DNA from: an uncultured Eubacterium sp.
GTDB taxonomy: Bacteria > Bacillota > Clostridia > Lachnospirales > Lachnospiraceae
DNA length: 13,933 nt
Direction: 5' to 3'
Assembly (NCBI GenBank): GCA_910577295.1
Contig: CAJTLS010000044.1
Span: 1 to 13,933 of the forward strand
In this document: positions 1-7,623 of the stretch, in pieces
How the letters are laid out: each line of letters starts with the position of its first letter
How positions within the stretch are numbered: position 1 is the stretch's first letter
Notes under the pieces: model-generated
The model's database searches: none
Seen by the model: only the letters and a program-made list of their open reading frames with translations
What the model was told of the DNA's origin: nothing
Translations under genes and position numbers: made by a program

Positions 1-60
1 TCATTTGGGGATAGAATTTAGTTTTACAAGATAGAAGTTACTTTTTCATTTCACCCTTTT

Positions 61-522
61 TTACGGAAACTGCTTTTTATCTGTCTTTCCGGTACTATTA
101 TTCCCCACCGCTTTCGTTTTGCTCATGCGTACGACCGTACTCTTTTGTGCATCGTATGTTCCTACCTGCTGCTTTTTCGGAAATTTCATCCCCATCGTCA
201 ACGCCTTTTTATATATAGTATCATAATCAACAAACAGACTTTGTTCTTCTTTCTGCAATACTATATTTCCTTTTATCATATCATCGACTTGTGACTGCAG
301 CGCGTATACCGACTTATCTAACATAACTTTCTGATTTTCCAGTCGCACTACATAAAAGCATAAAAGAATAAGCAATCCCGTTATCACAAGCGCCGCCAGT
401 AAATGCTTTAAAATACTTTTCCGTACTCTTTCTTTCCGTACGTCAATAACCGTTATCTTATTTTTCCTGCTTCTTATCTGTATGGCAGTATTTCCTACCA
501 TGTAATCCATCGTTGTCCTCAT
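61..522 (-). CDS. FtsL/DivIC-like septum-formation membrane protein
   Basis: A 153-residue bitopic membrane protein. Residues 1-36 are basic and cytoplasmic. One hydrophobic helix lies at about 37-58. A heptad-like stretch at 60-97 (LENQKVMLDKSVYALQSQVD and onward) suggests a coiled coil. It is followed by a segment ending GMKFPKKQQVGTY and a low-complexity basic tail. The short cytoplasmic end, single helix, extracytoplasmic coiled coil and terminal 'GM..P...Q' motif match FtsL/DivIC (FtsB) proteins, which form the divisome FtsL-DivIC-DivIB subcomplex. The start is set by GGAGGAG at 526-532. The gene lies 25 nt downstream of a small ribbon-helix-helix gene on the same strand, so the two are probably co-transcribed. 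The usual mraZ/rsmH neighbours are absent on the visible side; penicillin-binding protein genes, if present, would lie beyond the left edge. Family assignment is by architecture plus a weak C-terminal motif. Confidence 0.6.
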   Translation of the reverse strand: MRTTMDYMVGNTAIQIRSRKNKITVIDVRKERVRKSILKHLLAALVITGLLILLCFYVVRLENQKVMLDKSVYALQSQVDDMIKGNIVLQKEEQSLFVDYDTIYKKALTMGMKFPKKQQVGTYDAQKSTVVRMSKTKAVGNNSTGKTDKKQFP

Positions 523-547
523 CCGCTCCTCCGTAACTTTTACCTAA

Positions 548-697
548 TCAATCCCTGCGTCTTTCTTTCTGATTATCGGTAGCTTCAACAATCAACATTG
601 TAATTGCACCGGAGCGGCTTGTATAATGCTCATCTGCATAGTGGTCAATGCGCTCAAGCACCTTATCATCTAACGTTATGTTGATTCTCTTCTTCAT
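548..697 (-). CDS. Small ribbon-helix-helix (CopG/Arc-type) DNA-binding protein
   Basis: A 49-residue ORF beginning MKKRINITLDDKVLERIDHY and ending in a charged tail (QKERRRD). The N-terminus has the alternating pattern of an RHH beta-strand (KRINITLD), followed by two helices (DDKVLERIDHYADEHY and SRSGAITMLIVEA). The turn 'TSRSGAI' is the typical RHH 'SRSeaI' element. Such proteins bind DNA as dimers through the paired beta-strands and often autoregulate, as in antitoxins and plasmid copy-control proteins. A good Shine-Dalgarno (AGAGGGG, complement of about 701-708) precedes the ATG, and a consensus promoter lies upstream. The stop is 25 nt before the FtsL/DivIC-like gene. No toxin-like partner is recognisable next to it, so a toxin-antitoxin role is not supported. 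It is short enough to be missed by gene callers. Confidence 0.8.
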   Translation of the reverse strand: MKKRINITLDDKVLERIDHYADEHYTSRSGAITMLIVEATDNQKERRRD

Positions 698-732
698 ACC
701 GCCCCTCTTTCCATACATATTATATACTCATT

Positions 733-764
733 TTATACACACGAATTACTTATATTATACACAC
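733..764. promoter_or_regulatory. Candidate operator: 10-bp direct repeat at the RHH promoter
   Basis: The sequence TTATACACAC occurs at 733-742 and again at 755-764, a period of 22 bp (about two helical turns). The second copy overlaps the -10 box and the first lies around or just after the expected transcription start. RHH proteins bind such same-face tandem half-sites, so autorepression by the 49-aa protein is a reasonable inference. Binding itself cannot be read from sequence. Confidence 0.45.
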
Positions 765-782
765 CTTTTCACCACTTTGCAA
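754..782 (-). promoter_or_regulatory. Sigma-A-type promoter of the RHH/FtsL-like unit
   Basis: On the minus strand a TTGCAA -35 box (777-782) and a perfect TATAAT -10 box (754-759) are separated by exactly 17 nt. Transcription would begin near 747, giving a leader of roughly 50 nt before the RHH start at 697. Confidence 0.75.
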
Positions 783-820
783 CAACTATTTACCCTAAAC
801 CTCGAACAAAAAAATGAATC

Positions 821-853
821 AAAAAAAAGAACTGCAAATCAAATTGCAGTTCT
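821..853 (-). terminator. Rho-independent terminator downstream of tRNA-Gly
   Basis: A perfect 10-bp stem (828-837 with 844-853; arms AGAACTGCAA/TTGCAGTTCT on the transcript) has a 6-nt loop. A run of seven or eight U follows on the minus-strand transcript (821-828). It lies 10 nt beyond the tRNA-Gly 3' end. It probably also ends any read-through from maf, and it lies 38 nt upstream of the RHH gene's -35 box. Confidence 0.9.
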
Positions 854-862
854 ATATAAAAG

Positions 863-935
<73 letters not shown>

Positions 936-955
936 ATTTGTTAAACACAAGTGCT

Positions 956-984
956 ATTATACTCAAAAAGCGTCTCCCTGTCAA
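956..984 (-). promoter_or_regulatory. Promoter of tRNA-Gly, overlapping the maf stop codon
   Basis: A perfect TTGACA (979-984) and TATAAT (956-961) are separated by 17 nt on the minus strand, followed by the tRNA 5' end at 935. The TGA inside TTGACA (981-983) is the stop codon of maf, so the promoter is built into the end of the upstream gene. Confidence 0.85.
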
Positions 985-1559
985 GTTCTTTTTGCAAAAT
1001 CTTTTAACTCCTCGTATAAAGCATGTACAGGCAGGCCGACAACAGTAAAGTAATCGCCCTCCACTCCCTCGATATATTTGGCAAACAATCCCTGTATGCC
1101 ATAACCGCCCGCCTTGTCATAAGGTTCTTCCGTGCGGATATACTCCTCCACTTCCTCTTCCGTCATGGGAGCTACGTTTACTTTTGTACCTGTGTGAAAA
1201 CAAAGAGAATGCTTTCTGTCTGCCGAATCGACGAGACAGACGCCAGTATATACCATATGACTGCGCGCCTGAAGCATCGTAATCATCGCTCTGGCATCCG
1301 CCCTGTCTTTCGGTTTCCCCAAAATTTTACCGTCTGCAGCCACTACCGTGTCCGCTCCGATAACAATACCCGCGTCAAGTAAATCTGCCACCGCAGCCGC
1401 CTTTTGACAAGCCAGTTCTTCCGTTACTTTTGCCGGATTCGTGCTTGTAATTATCTCCTCTTCTTCCGACACGATGACTTCAAACGGAAGTCCCAAAAGT
1501 TGCAGCAGTTCTTTTCGTCTGGGAGATTTTGACGCCAATACAAGACGCAGTTGTTTCAT
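981..1559 (-). CDS. maf: Maf-family nucleoside triphosphate pyrophosphatase
   Basis: 192 residues, the normal Maf length. The N-terminus has the signature ASKSPRRKELL (S10, S12, R14, R15). IGADTVV carries the conserved metal/catalytic Asp70, and GKPKDRADA follows at 81-89. YDKAGGYGIQG and the VVGLP motif close the fold. Family members hydrolyse dTTP, UTP or modified NTPs to the monophosphate plus PPi, acting as house-cleaning enzymes linked to septum arrest. I chose the ATG at 1559 because GGGAGGG sits about 6 nt upstream and because family proteins begin directly with this strand. A longer in-frame start at 1598 would add 13 residues without a ribosome binding site. The gene lies 41 nt after purL on the same strand and is probably the last gene of that unit. 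No terminator separates it from tRNA-Gly. Confidence 0.95.
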   Translation of the reverse strand: MKQLRLVLASKSPRRKELLQLLGLPFEVIVSEEEEIITSTNPAKVTEELACQKAAAVADLLDAGIVIGADTVVAADGKILGKPKDRADARAMITMLQARSHMVYTGVCLVDSADRKHSLCFHTGTKVNVAPMTEEEVEEYIRTEEPYDKAGGYGIQGLFAKYIEGVEGDYFTVVGLPVHALYEELKDFAKRT

Positions 1560-1600
1560 AACCGCCCTCCCTGCAAATATTATAAAATACGATTCCACTA

Positions 1601-4600
1601 TTATTTAAAATAGTTTACTCCACTCGCAAAAATCTTTTGATCCTGTTGTCCATAAATATTGATGGCTACACCATCGCCACGGCGTTCAGAATGCGCCATC
1701 TTACCGAGAACACGTCCGTCCGGACTTGTAATACCCTCGATGGCACAGTAAGAGCCGTTCGGATTGAAATCTTCATCCATCGTCGGATTTCCATCAATAT
1801 CTACATACTGTGTAGCAACCTGTCCATTCTCAAAAAGTTTCTTGAGCCATTCATCATTCGCCACAAAACGGCCCTCTCCGTGAGATGCCGGTATGGCATA
1901 GACACCGCCAAGCTCCGCCTCTTGCAGCCATGGCGATTTATTCGTTACCACTTTCGTATACACGGACTTGGAAATGTGTCGGCCAATGCTATTCGTTGTC
2001 AGCGTCGGAGAATCCGCCGTCTGGGTAGTTATTTTGCCATATGGCACAAGTCCAAGCTTGACAAGAGCCTGAAAACCGTTACAGATACCAAGCACCAAAC
2101 CGTCTCTCTTGTCAAGAAGTTCGTGTACGGCATCCTGTATTTTCTCATTGCGGAATACCGACGTGATAAACTTCGCTGAGCCGTCCGGCTCATCTCCGGC
2201 GCTGAAACCACCGGAAAACATAAGAATTTGCGATTCGCGAATCACCTTTTCAAAGGCGTCTACACTATCGGTAATATTTTGTTCCGTCATATTGCAGAAG
2301 ACAACACTCTCTGTATCCGCTCCCGCTTCCTGAAAGGAAATAGTCGTATCATATTCACAGTTTGTCCCCGGAAATACTGGTATAAATACTTTCGGTCTCG
2401 CCACTTTGTGCTTACATACATAAATTTCTTTGGTCTCGTATGTTCCCGTATCTATTTTTTGTTGCTCGACACCGGAACGCGTCGGGAATACTTTCTCCAA
2501 CGTTCCTGTCCATGCCTCCAACGCCTCTTCCAGAGGAATCACTTCTTCATCACAGACAAATTGCGGCTCTGCAAGAACTTTACCGAATTTTTCATATGCG
2601 ATTCCCATCTCATCCAACAAAGACAAGTCTTCTTCGTTTATCTCCGCCACAATCTCACCGTAGGCAGGGGTAAAGAAAAATTCTTTCGGACGGTGTTTAC
2701 AGAATTTAGCGCCAAACTTATTACCAAACGCCATTTTGGCAACAGCTTCTGCTATTCCGTTACCATCCAGCGCCTGTGCCGACAGAATCACGCCATCGCG
2801 CATTAATTTTAAAATCTTATCATACTGCTCCATAATAAACGCGAAATCCGGTAAATCATAATCATCCTTTTTTATGTTAAATTTAACAAGACGGCTGCCC
2901 GCTTTCTTAAATTCATTTGTAATTACATCTTTTACTTTAGCAACGGCAACAGCAAAGGAGCACAACGTAGGCGGTACATCAATGTCGTTAAATGTACCGG
3001 ACATACTGTCTTTCCCGCCAATGGATGGAAGACCGAGCTTCATCTGCGCATCAAATGCACCCAAAAGAGCCGCCATCGGTTCACCCCAGCGTTTCGAGTC
3101 TTCTGTCATCCGTTTGAAGTATTCCTGAAAAGTAAAACGTATCTTCCGGTAGTCCCCTCCGGCCGCTACAATCTTGGCGACGGAAGTTAATACCGCATAT
3201 TCTGCTCCATGATAAGGACTCCAGCTCATCAAATATGAATCCATACCATAACTCATCATCGTAACCGTATCGCATTTGCCCTCGAGAACAGGCAGTTTGG
3301 CAATCATTGTCTGTGTCGGCGTCAACTGATATTTTCCGCCATAAGGCATATTTACGGTACAGGCCCCGACAGAGCTGTCGAACATCTCTACCAGTCCTTT
3401 CTTGGAACAGACATTCAAATCTGCCAGTTTGTTTAAAAATGCCTCTTTGAAACTATCCGCCTTATCTGTCTGCCGTAAATAATTGTCCTCTTTTTTCGGA
3501 CTCACTACCTGTACGTCGGTCTCCTGATGAGCGCCGTTAGTATCCAGAAATGCACGGGAAATATTTACGATTTCCTTTCCCCGCCATTTCAACACCAGAC
3601 GCGGTTCTTTGGTGACCGTTGCCACACATACCGCCTCCAGATTTTCTTCTTCCGCATACGCCAGCATTTGCCCGACATCTTTGGAATCGACGACGATTGC
3701 CATTCTCTCCTGAGACTCGGAAATTGCCAGTTCCGTCCCGTCCAAACCGGCATATTTCTTCGGCACCTTGTCAAGGTCGACAATTAAACCGTCTGCCAAT
3801 TCACCAATCGCCACCGATACACCACCGGCGCCAAAATCATTACACTTCTTAATTAAACTGCTGACTTCTCTCCGACGGAACAAGCGCTGAATCTTGCGCT
3901 CTGTCGGCGCATTTCCTTTCTGTACTTCTGCACCGCACGTATCTATCGATTCGGTGTTGTGCGCTTTGGAAGAGCCGGTCGCCCCTCCGCAGCCGTCACG
4001 TCCGGTTCGTCCGCCAAGTAATATAATGATATCACCCGCATCTGAATTTTCACGAATTACATTTTTTCTCGGCGCCGCACCCATAACAGCGCCAATCTCC
4101 AAACGTTTTGCCACATAATTCGGATGGTAAACTTCATCGACAAGTCCGGTTGCCAGACCAATCTGGTTTCCGTAAGAACTGTAACCCTGAGCGGCCCCTG
4201 TGACAATTTTTCTCTGAGCCAATTTGCCGTCCATCGTATCTTTCAATGATTTCGTTGGATCTGCCGCACCGGTCACCCGCATCGCCTGATACACATAACC
4301 ACGGCCGGAAAGCGGATCGCGAATCGCACCGCCAAGGCAAGTAGCTGCGCCGCCAAAAGGCTCAATCTCCGTCGGATGATTGTGCGTCTCATTTTTAAAG
4401 AAGACAAGCCATTCCTCTTCCTGCGGCCCATTTCCATAATCAATCTCAACGGGCACAACAATCGAGCAGGCGTTAATTTCATCCGACTCTTCCATATCAT
4501 CAAGTTTCCCCTCCGCACGAAGCTTTTTCATGCCAAGAAGGGCAATATCCATCAACGAGACAAACTTGTCCTCTCTTCCTTTATACATCTCATCGTGAAT

Positions 4601-5377
4601 CGCTTTGTATTCCCGATATGTCTTCTCTATCGGCTCTTTGTAATCGCCGTCCAGAAACGTAACATTTTTTAATTCGGTAAGAAATGTCGTATGGCGGCAG
4701 TGGTCTGACCAATACGTGTCAAGCACACGGATTTCCGTCATCGACGGGTCTCTGCCTTCCTCCGTCTGGAAATAATTCTGAATGTGGAGGAAATCTTTAA
4801 AAGTCATGGCAAGTCCAAGAGAAGAATATAATTTTTTCAATTCGTCTTCCGGCATATCTTTGAAGCCGTCAAAGATTTTCACATCTTCTGGCTCATCGAA
4901 TTTCGTCACCAGCGTTTCCGGTACTACCTCATCGGTTTCCCGCGAATCTACCGGATTAATGCAATACGACTTAATCCTCTCAAAATCCGCGTCGGAAATC
5001 TGCCCGCCAAGAACATAAGTCGTGGCCGAACGGATAATCGGTTCTTCTTTTTCATTTAACAGCTTCACACACTGTTCCGCTGAATCGGCACGTTGGTCAA
5101 ACTGTCCCGGCAGATACTCTACCGAAAACACCCTGTCTTCCTCTCTTTTTTCAAACTCCCCCTCGTACACATCATCGACCGGTGGTTCCGAGAACACGGT
5201 AACCAATGCTTTTTCATAAGAAGCATCCGTAATTGATTCCACATCATACCGAATTAGAATGCGAACATCATCCAATGTCTCAATATTCAGATAATTCTTT
5301 AATTCTTGTTTGAGCTCCTTTGCATGTACGGCATAAGGGGCTTTCTTCTCCACATAAATACGTCTTACGTTTGCCAT
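1601..5377 (-). CDS. purL: Phosphoribosylformylglycinamidine synthase (single-chain, fused PurL)
   Basis: A 1,258-residue enzyme of purine synthesis that converts FGAR, glutamine and ATP to FGAM. The domain order is: N-terminal PurS-like region (about 1-165), linker with DTYWSDHCRHTTF (220-232), two AIR-synthase-type halves (KNETHNHPTEIEPFGGA at 328-344; DFGAGG at 514-519; GGKDSMSG at 787-794), and a C-terminal class I glutamine amidotransferase. The amidotransferase shows PGTNCEYDT (1003-1011), FSGGFSAGDEPDGS, the nucleophile Cys1099 in LGICNG, and the His1229/Glu1231 pair in MAHSER. This is the long fused form, as opposed to separate PurS/PurQ/PurL subunits. The start at 5377 has AAGGAG upstream at good spacing. 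An upstream in-frame ATG at 5419 has no ribosome binding site. The gene follows the PrsA-like gene by 44 nt. No purine riboswitch is seen immediately upstream. Confidence 0.96.
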   Translation of the reverse strand: MANVRRIYVEKKAPYAVHAKELKQELKNYLNIETLDDVRILIRYDVESITDASYEKALVTVFSEPPVDDVYEGEFEKREEDRVFSVEYLPGQFDQRADSAEQCVKLLNEKEEPIIRSATTYVLGGQISDADFERIKSYCINPVDSRETDEVVPETLVTKFDEPEDVKIFDGFKDMPEDELKKLYSSLGLAMTFKDFLHIQNYFQTEEGRDPSMTEIRVLDTYWSDHCRHTTFLTELKNVTFLDGDYKEPIEKTYREYKAIHDEMYKGREDKFVSLMDIALLGMKKLRAEGKLDDMEESDEINACSIVVPVEIDYGNGPQEEEWLVFFKNETHNHPTEIEPFGGAATCLGGAIRDPLSGRGYVYQAMRVTGAADPTKSLKDTMDGKLAQRKIVTGAAQGYSSYGNQIGLATGLVDEVYHPNYVAKRLEIGAVMGAAPRKNVIRENSDAGDIIILLGGRTGRDGCGGATGSSKAHNTESIDTCGAEVQKGNAPTERKIQRLFRRREVSSLIKKCNDFGAGGVSVAIGELADGLIVDLDKVPKKYAGLDGTELAISESQERMAIVVDSKDVGQMLAYAEEENLEAVCVATVTKEPRLVLKWRGKEIVNISRAFLDTNGAHQETDVQVVSPKKEDNYLRQTDKADSFKEAFLNKLADLNVCSKKGLVEMFDSSVGACTVNMPYGGKYQLTPTQTMIAKLPVLEGKCDTVTMMSYGMDSYLMSWSPYHGAEYAVLTSVAKIVAAGGDYRKIRFTFQEYFKRMTEDSKRWGEPMAALLGAFDAQMKLGLPSIGGKDSMSGTFNDIDVPPTLCSFAVAVAKVKDVITNEFKKAGSRLVKFNIKKDDYDLPDFAFIMEQYDKILKLMRDGVILSAQALDGNGIAEAVAKMAFGNKFGAKFCKHRPKEFFFTPAYGEIVAEINEEDLSLLDEMGIAYEKFGKVLAEPQFVCDEEVIPLEEALEAWTGTLEKVFPTRSGVEQQKIDTGTYETKEIYVCKHKVARPKVFIPVFPGTNCEYDTTISFQEAGADTESVVFCNMTEQNITDSVDAFEKVIRESQILMFSGGFSAGDEPDGSAKFITSVFRNEKIQDAVHELLDKRDGLVLGICNGFQALVKLGLVPYGKITTQTADSPTLTTNSIGRHISKSVYTKVVTNKSPWLQEAELGGVYAIPASHGEGRFVANDEWLKKLFENGQVATQYVDIDGNPTMDEDFNPNGSYCAIEGITSPDGRVLGKMAHSERRGDGVAINIYGQQDQKIFASGVNYFK

Positions 5378-5421
5378 ACTTTTCTCCTTCCATTTCCTGT
5401 CCGTCGCGGTAAGATTCATTC

Positions 5422-6597
5422 TTATTGGGCAACAGTGTCATCATAGGTCATTGAACCCAATGTCACACGTCCTTTCCAGAATGGCTGAATCTCCGTTGTA
5501 TACTGTCCCTTAATCACATTCGCATACTGCTTATCAAACTGATTCGTCTGCTCCTGCTCCACAACCGTCTTGCACTGGTTTTCATACGCTTTCGGATCAT
5601 TGTTGTTTACCATCTTAATTACATAATAACCGTCTTTCGTCTCAAGGACATCCGAGATATCGCCATTTTTCATTTTCTTTACTGTTTTCAATGTTTTCTC
5701 ATCAAGAAAATCCGTATCCGTTTCAATCAAATCTTTCGTTGCATAAGAGATACCTGTCTTCTCGTCCGTGCTGCTGCCCTCTTTCAACTCAATGACATCT
5801 TTTGTAAAATCCTTTGCCTGAGCGGCTTTCTTCTGAACTTCTTTCATGTCCTTCAAAGCCTTTTCCAGAACGCTCTTATCCTTTTCTTTTGACTCATTTT
5901 TTGCATCCATCTCTGTCTTGGCAAAAGTATAATACTGCAATGTATACTGACGGTAATCTTCCTTGCTTACTGTCTTTTTCAGCGCTTCTTCATCAATATT
6001 CAGCCCGTTAATAACTGATTTCTTATACTTTTCGCCTAACTCTCTCTTTTCAAAAACAGCAGTCACAGTCGCCTCGTCCAGACCTTTCATTTTCTTCTGC
6101 TTGTCCGTCAAATTTTGTCTTGCCGACTGCACATCCTTTTTAATTGTTTCCTTTTCCTCATTCGTCAGCGACATATTCTCTTTTAATGCGCACATATATA
6201 GAATTTCTCTCTTTTTCAGCTCATCCATAATCGTCTTCTTGTATGTGTCCTCATAAGTATCTCCATTATCCGTCGTATCTTCCCAATCAAAATTCATGCC
6301 GTAAGCAGCATACATATCTGCCATTGCCTCGGTTTGATATATATCATACATTGTTTCCGTCAGGTTAACACTATTGGTAACTTCTTTACCATCCTTTGCC
6401 GGCCCTTTTACGGTCAGGACAACACGCGGACGCAACTGCGTATAGCATACAACAAAGATTCCTGCCAAAATGGCAAGTATGCCGACAATTACAAGAATTT
6501 TGTTTTTGTTATCAAACAGGGAGGTATTTTTCCCCTTTCCTCTTTCCTCTCCGGAACTTATTCCATTATTCTTAATGATTTTTTTCGCACTGTTCAT
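5422..6597 (-). CDS. Membrane-anchored PrsA/SurA-like foldase (parvulin-type peptidylprolyl isomerase)
   Basis: 391 residues. A charged cytoplasmic head (1-32) is followed by one hydrophobic helix (about 33-52). A long extracytoplasmic lysine- and glutamate-rich helical part runs from about 75 to 255 and resembles a SurA N-terminal domain. Residues about 260-335 look like a rotamase: the end of that region, MKNGDISDVLETKDGYYVIKMVNN, matches the parvulin 'lk.GeiS.vv.T..GyhiIkl' pattern. The usual 'GG.LG' parvulin motif is not evident, so isomerase activity is uncertain and it may act mainly as a chaperone for secreted proteins. The Cys at 51 is not in a convincing lipobox, so the anchor is probably the uncleaved helix, unlike lipoprotein PrsA. 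GGAGG lies 10 nt before the ATG. The gene is followed by purL on the same strand. Confidence 0.75.
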   Translation of the reverse strand: MNSAKKIIKNNGISSGEERGKGKNTSLFDNKNKILVIVGILAILAGIFVVCYTQLRPRVVLTVKGPAKDGKEVTNSVNLTETMYDIYQTEAMADMYAAYGMNFDWEDTTDNGDTYEDTYKKTIMDELKKREILYMCALKENMSLTNEEKETIKKDVQSARQNLTDKQKKMKGLDEATVTAVFEKRELGEKYKKSVINGLNIDEEALKKTVSKEDYRQYTLQYYTFAKTEMDAKNESKEKDKSVLEKALKDMKEVQKKAAQAKDFTKDVIELKEGSSTDEKTGISYATKDLIETDTDFLDEKTLKTVKKMKNGDISDVLETKDGYYVIKMVNNNDPKAYENQCKTVVEQEQTNQFDKQYANVIKGQYTTEIQPFWKGRVTLGSMTYDDTVAQ

Positions 6598-6645
6598 TTC
6601 TTTTCAGCCTCCATTACTTAATTTAAAAACCCAAAATCATTTTGT

Positions 6646-6674
6646 ATTGTATCATAAATCACTGTACTACGCAA
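6646..6674 (-). promoter_or_regulatory. Promoter of the foldase-purL-maf unit
   Basis: On the minus strand a TTGCGT -35 (6669-6674) and a TACAAT -10 (6646-6651) are separated by 17 nt, 49 nt upstream of the foldase start. The -35 is two mismatches from consensus. No PurR box or purine aptamer is obvious between it and the gene. Confidence 0.6.
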
Positions 6675-6724
6675 TATGAACCATAAACATTTCACAATCG
6701 GGAAATTCTCCCGCTGGAGGAGAC

Positions 6725-7024
6725 GAGAATACAGGGCAATTGCTTAATCATTTTTCGTTTTCAGGGCAACGGGTAGGATACCATATTTTGTCCTTGTGCC
6801 GCTCCCCGAAAAATTATTGTTTCTTTTCGTTACAGAGCGCCGCCCGAGCATTGTCTGAGATGTCTGCTGTCGTTTTCCTGACTTTTGACAGCGCGTTCGC
6901 ACTAAGCCGCTACGCAACGGTACTAACGCACCACCAGAACGACTATATTTCTGCTGGGGGCAGTGCACCGGATAAAATATGGTATCCTACCCGTGGCATT
7001 GACACAAATGATTAAACGATTCTC
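6725..7024. repeat. Large imperfect palindromic element (foldback/MITE-like), centred near 6880
   Basis: Several inverted pairs share one centre. The strongest arm is 25 bp (6769-6793 with 6970-6994; core GGTAGGATACCATATTTT) with a single mismatch that would be a G-U pair in RNA. Outside it is a 10-bp pair TTAATCATTT (6744-6753 with 7006-7015) and a weaker GAGAAT pair (6725-6730 with 7019-7024). At the centre is a GCTGTC/GACAGC hairpin (6866-6871 with 6887-6892). Between these the arms can still be aligned with gaps (for example CTCCCC against GGGGGC). No target-site duplication is visible at either end. This occupies most of the gene-free stretch 6598-7083. Open frames through it on both strands look like chance products of the palindrome. 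Confidence 0.75.
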
Positions 7025-7043
7025 AACAGTAATGAAAAAGAGA

Positions 7044-7072
7044 TTGACATTTTGTCGGGAACATGATAAGAT
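7044..7072 (+). promoter_or_regulatory. Promoter of tRNA-Leu
   Basis: A perfect TTGACA (7044-7049), a 17-nt spacer and TAAGAT (7067-7072) end 11 nt before the mature tRNA 5' end at 7084. The -35 box begins about 20 nt after the palindromic element. Confidence 0.85.
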
Positions 7073-7083
7073 AATTTTCGCAT

Positions 7084-7167
7084 GCAGGAATGGCGGAATT
7101 GGCAGACGCGCACGGTTCAGGTCCGTGTGGTAGCAATACCATGAGGGTTCAAGTCCCTTTTCCTGCA
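7084..7167 (+). tRNA. tRNA-Leu (anticodon CAG)
   Basis: An 84-nt class II tRNA. The acceptor stem GCAGGAA/TTCCTGC is followed by discriminator A. The D arm begins GCGGAATTGGCAGACGC. The anticodon stem CACGG/CCGTG holds loop TTCAGGT with CAG at 7118-7120. A long variable arm (GGTAGCAATACC) and the T arm GAGGGTTCAAGTCCCTT complete it. No CCA is encoded. A T-rich run follows at once (7168-7178), but there is no separate terminator hairpin directly before it. Confidence 0.97.
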
Positions 7168-7172
7168 TTTTT

Positions 7173-7209
7173 TATTTTGTATCCGGCAAGCACTTGCCAA
7201 CGCAAAATA
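7173..7209 (+). other. Nested hairpin between tRNA-Leu and the membrane protein gene
   Basis: Two co-centred inverted pairs occur: TATTTTG/CAAAATA (7173-7179 with 7203-7209), and inside it GGCAAG/CTTGCC (7185-7190 with 7193-7198). The U-run lies before rather than after the stem on the plus strand, so this is not a standard terminator. It could serve tRNA 3' processing or shape the leader of the next gene, whose ribosome binding site starts at 7225. Confidence 0.4.
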
Positions 7210-7236
7210 AGGAAATAAATTGTTGAGGTGATGACA

Positions 7237-7608
7237 ATGACAATCAATCCCGGAATGCTTCTATTTTGTATTTTGGATTCTTGCATTGCCTTTTTTTTCG
7301 TCTATTTTATTGCCCGCTCCAAATTCGGCGGCGTTAAAAAGACATTGGCAAGGATAATTGCATCCATATTGGCAACTCTTGTTTTTATCGTCTATTTTGC
7401 CGTACTAATATGGTTTAATACGGCGCACCGCACCGTATCGCAGGCGGCACAGAACGTTGTCTATGCGGCGCCGATTGTTCTTTCCATTCTTATGACAGTA
7501 TTGACGATTCTGTCCCAGCCTCCCAAAAAAGAGGAAATGACAGAAGAAACCGGAGAGTCCGAGGAGGAAGCAGAAACAACCGCATCAGACGAAACTCCGG
7601 TTTCATAA
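7237..7608 (+). CDS. Small three-helix membrane protein of unknown function with acidic tail
   Basis: 123 residues that I do not recognise as a named family. Hydrophobic segments lie at about 7-26, 38-61 and 73-93. A basic cytoplasmic-type loop (ARSKFGGVKKTLAR) sits between the first two. The last 25 or so residues are strongly acidic and Ser/Thr-rich (KKEEMTEETGESEEEAETTA). The ATG at 7237 is preferred because GAGG at 7225-7228 lies 8 nt upstream. In-frame GTG (7228) and ATG (7231) codons overlap or abut that ribosome binding site. The gene is 69 nt downstream of tRNA-Leu with no clear promoter or terminator between them, so transcription from the tRNA promoter is plausible. It converges on the ABC transporter gene with 15 nt between the stop codons. 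Confidence 0.7.
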   Translation: MTINPGMLLFCILDSCIAFFFVYFIARSKFGGVKKTLARIIASILATLVFIVYFAVLIWFNTAHRTVSQAAQNVVYAAPIVLSILMTVLTILSQPPKKEEMTEETGESEEEAETTASDETPVS

Positions 7609-7623
7609 TTAGCAAGTGATTTT

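Noticed and set aside
1..60. Gene beginning at the left edge on the minus strand
   Set aside because: An ATG close to position 4 has no ribosome binding site in view and ATGAAAAAG near 50 runs straight into a stop; insufficient sequence.
548..697. Toxin-antitoxin pair with the RHH protein as antitoxin
   Set aside because: The only adjacent co-directional gene is a FtsL/DivIC-like membrane protein, not a recognisable toxin.
5378..5419. Upstream ATG extension of purL
   Set aside because: No ribosome binding site; the family N-terminus begins at the internal Met with AAGGAG at correct spacing.
5422..6597. Lipoprotein signal in the PrsA-like protein (Cys51)
   Set aside because: The residues before Cys51 (IFVV) do not match a lipobox, and the cysteine is at the end of the helix after a 32-residue hydrophilic head.
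6740..7168. Open frames of 74-91 codons on both strands through the intergenic region before and over tRNA-Leu
   Set aside because: They fall inside the palindromic element or read antisense across the tRNA, lack convincing ribosome binding sites, and mirror each other because of the inverted repeat.
7546..7604. Inverted pair GAAACCGGAG/CTCCGGTTTC at the end of the small membrane protein gene as a terminator
   Set aside because: The loop is 39 nt and the T-run begins 13 nt after the stem, so it does not fit an intrinsic terminator.
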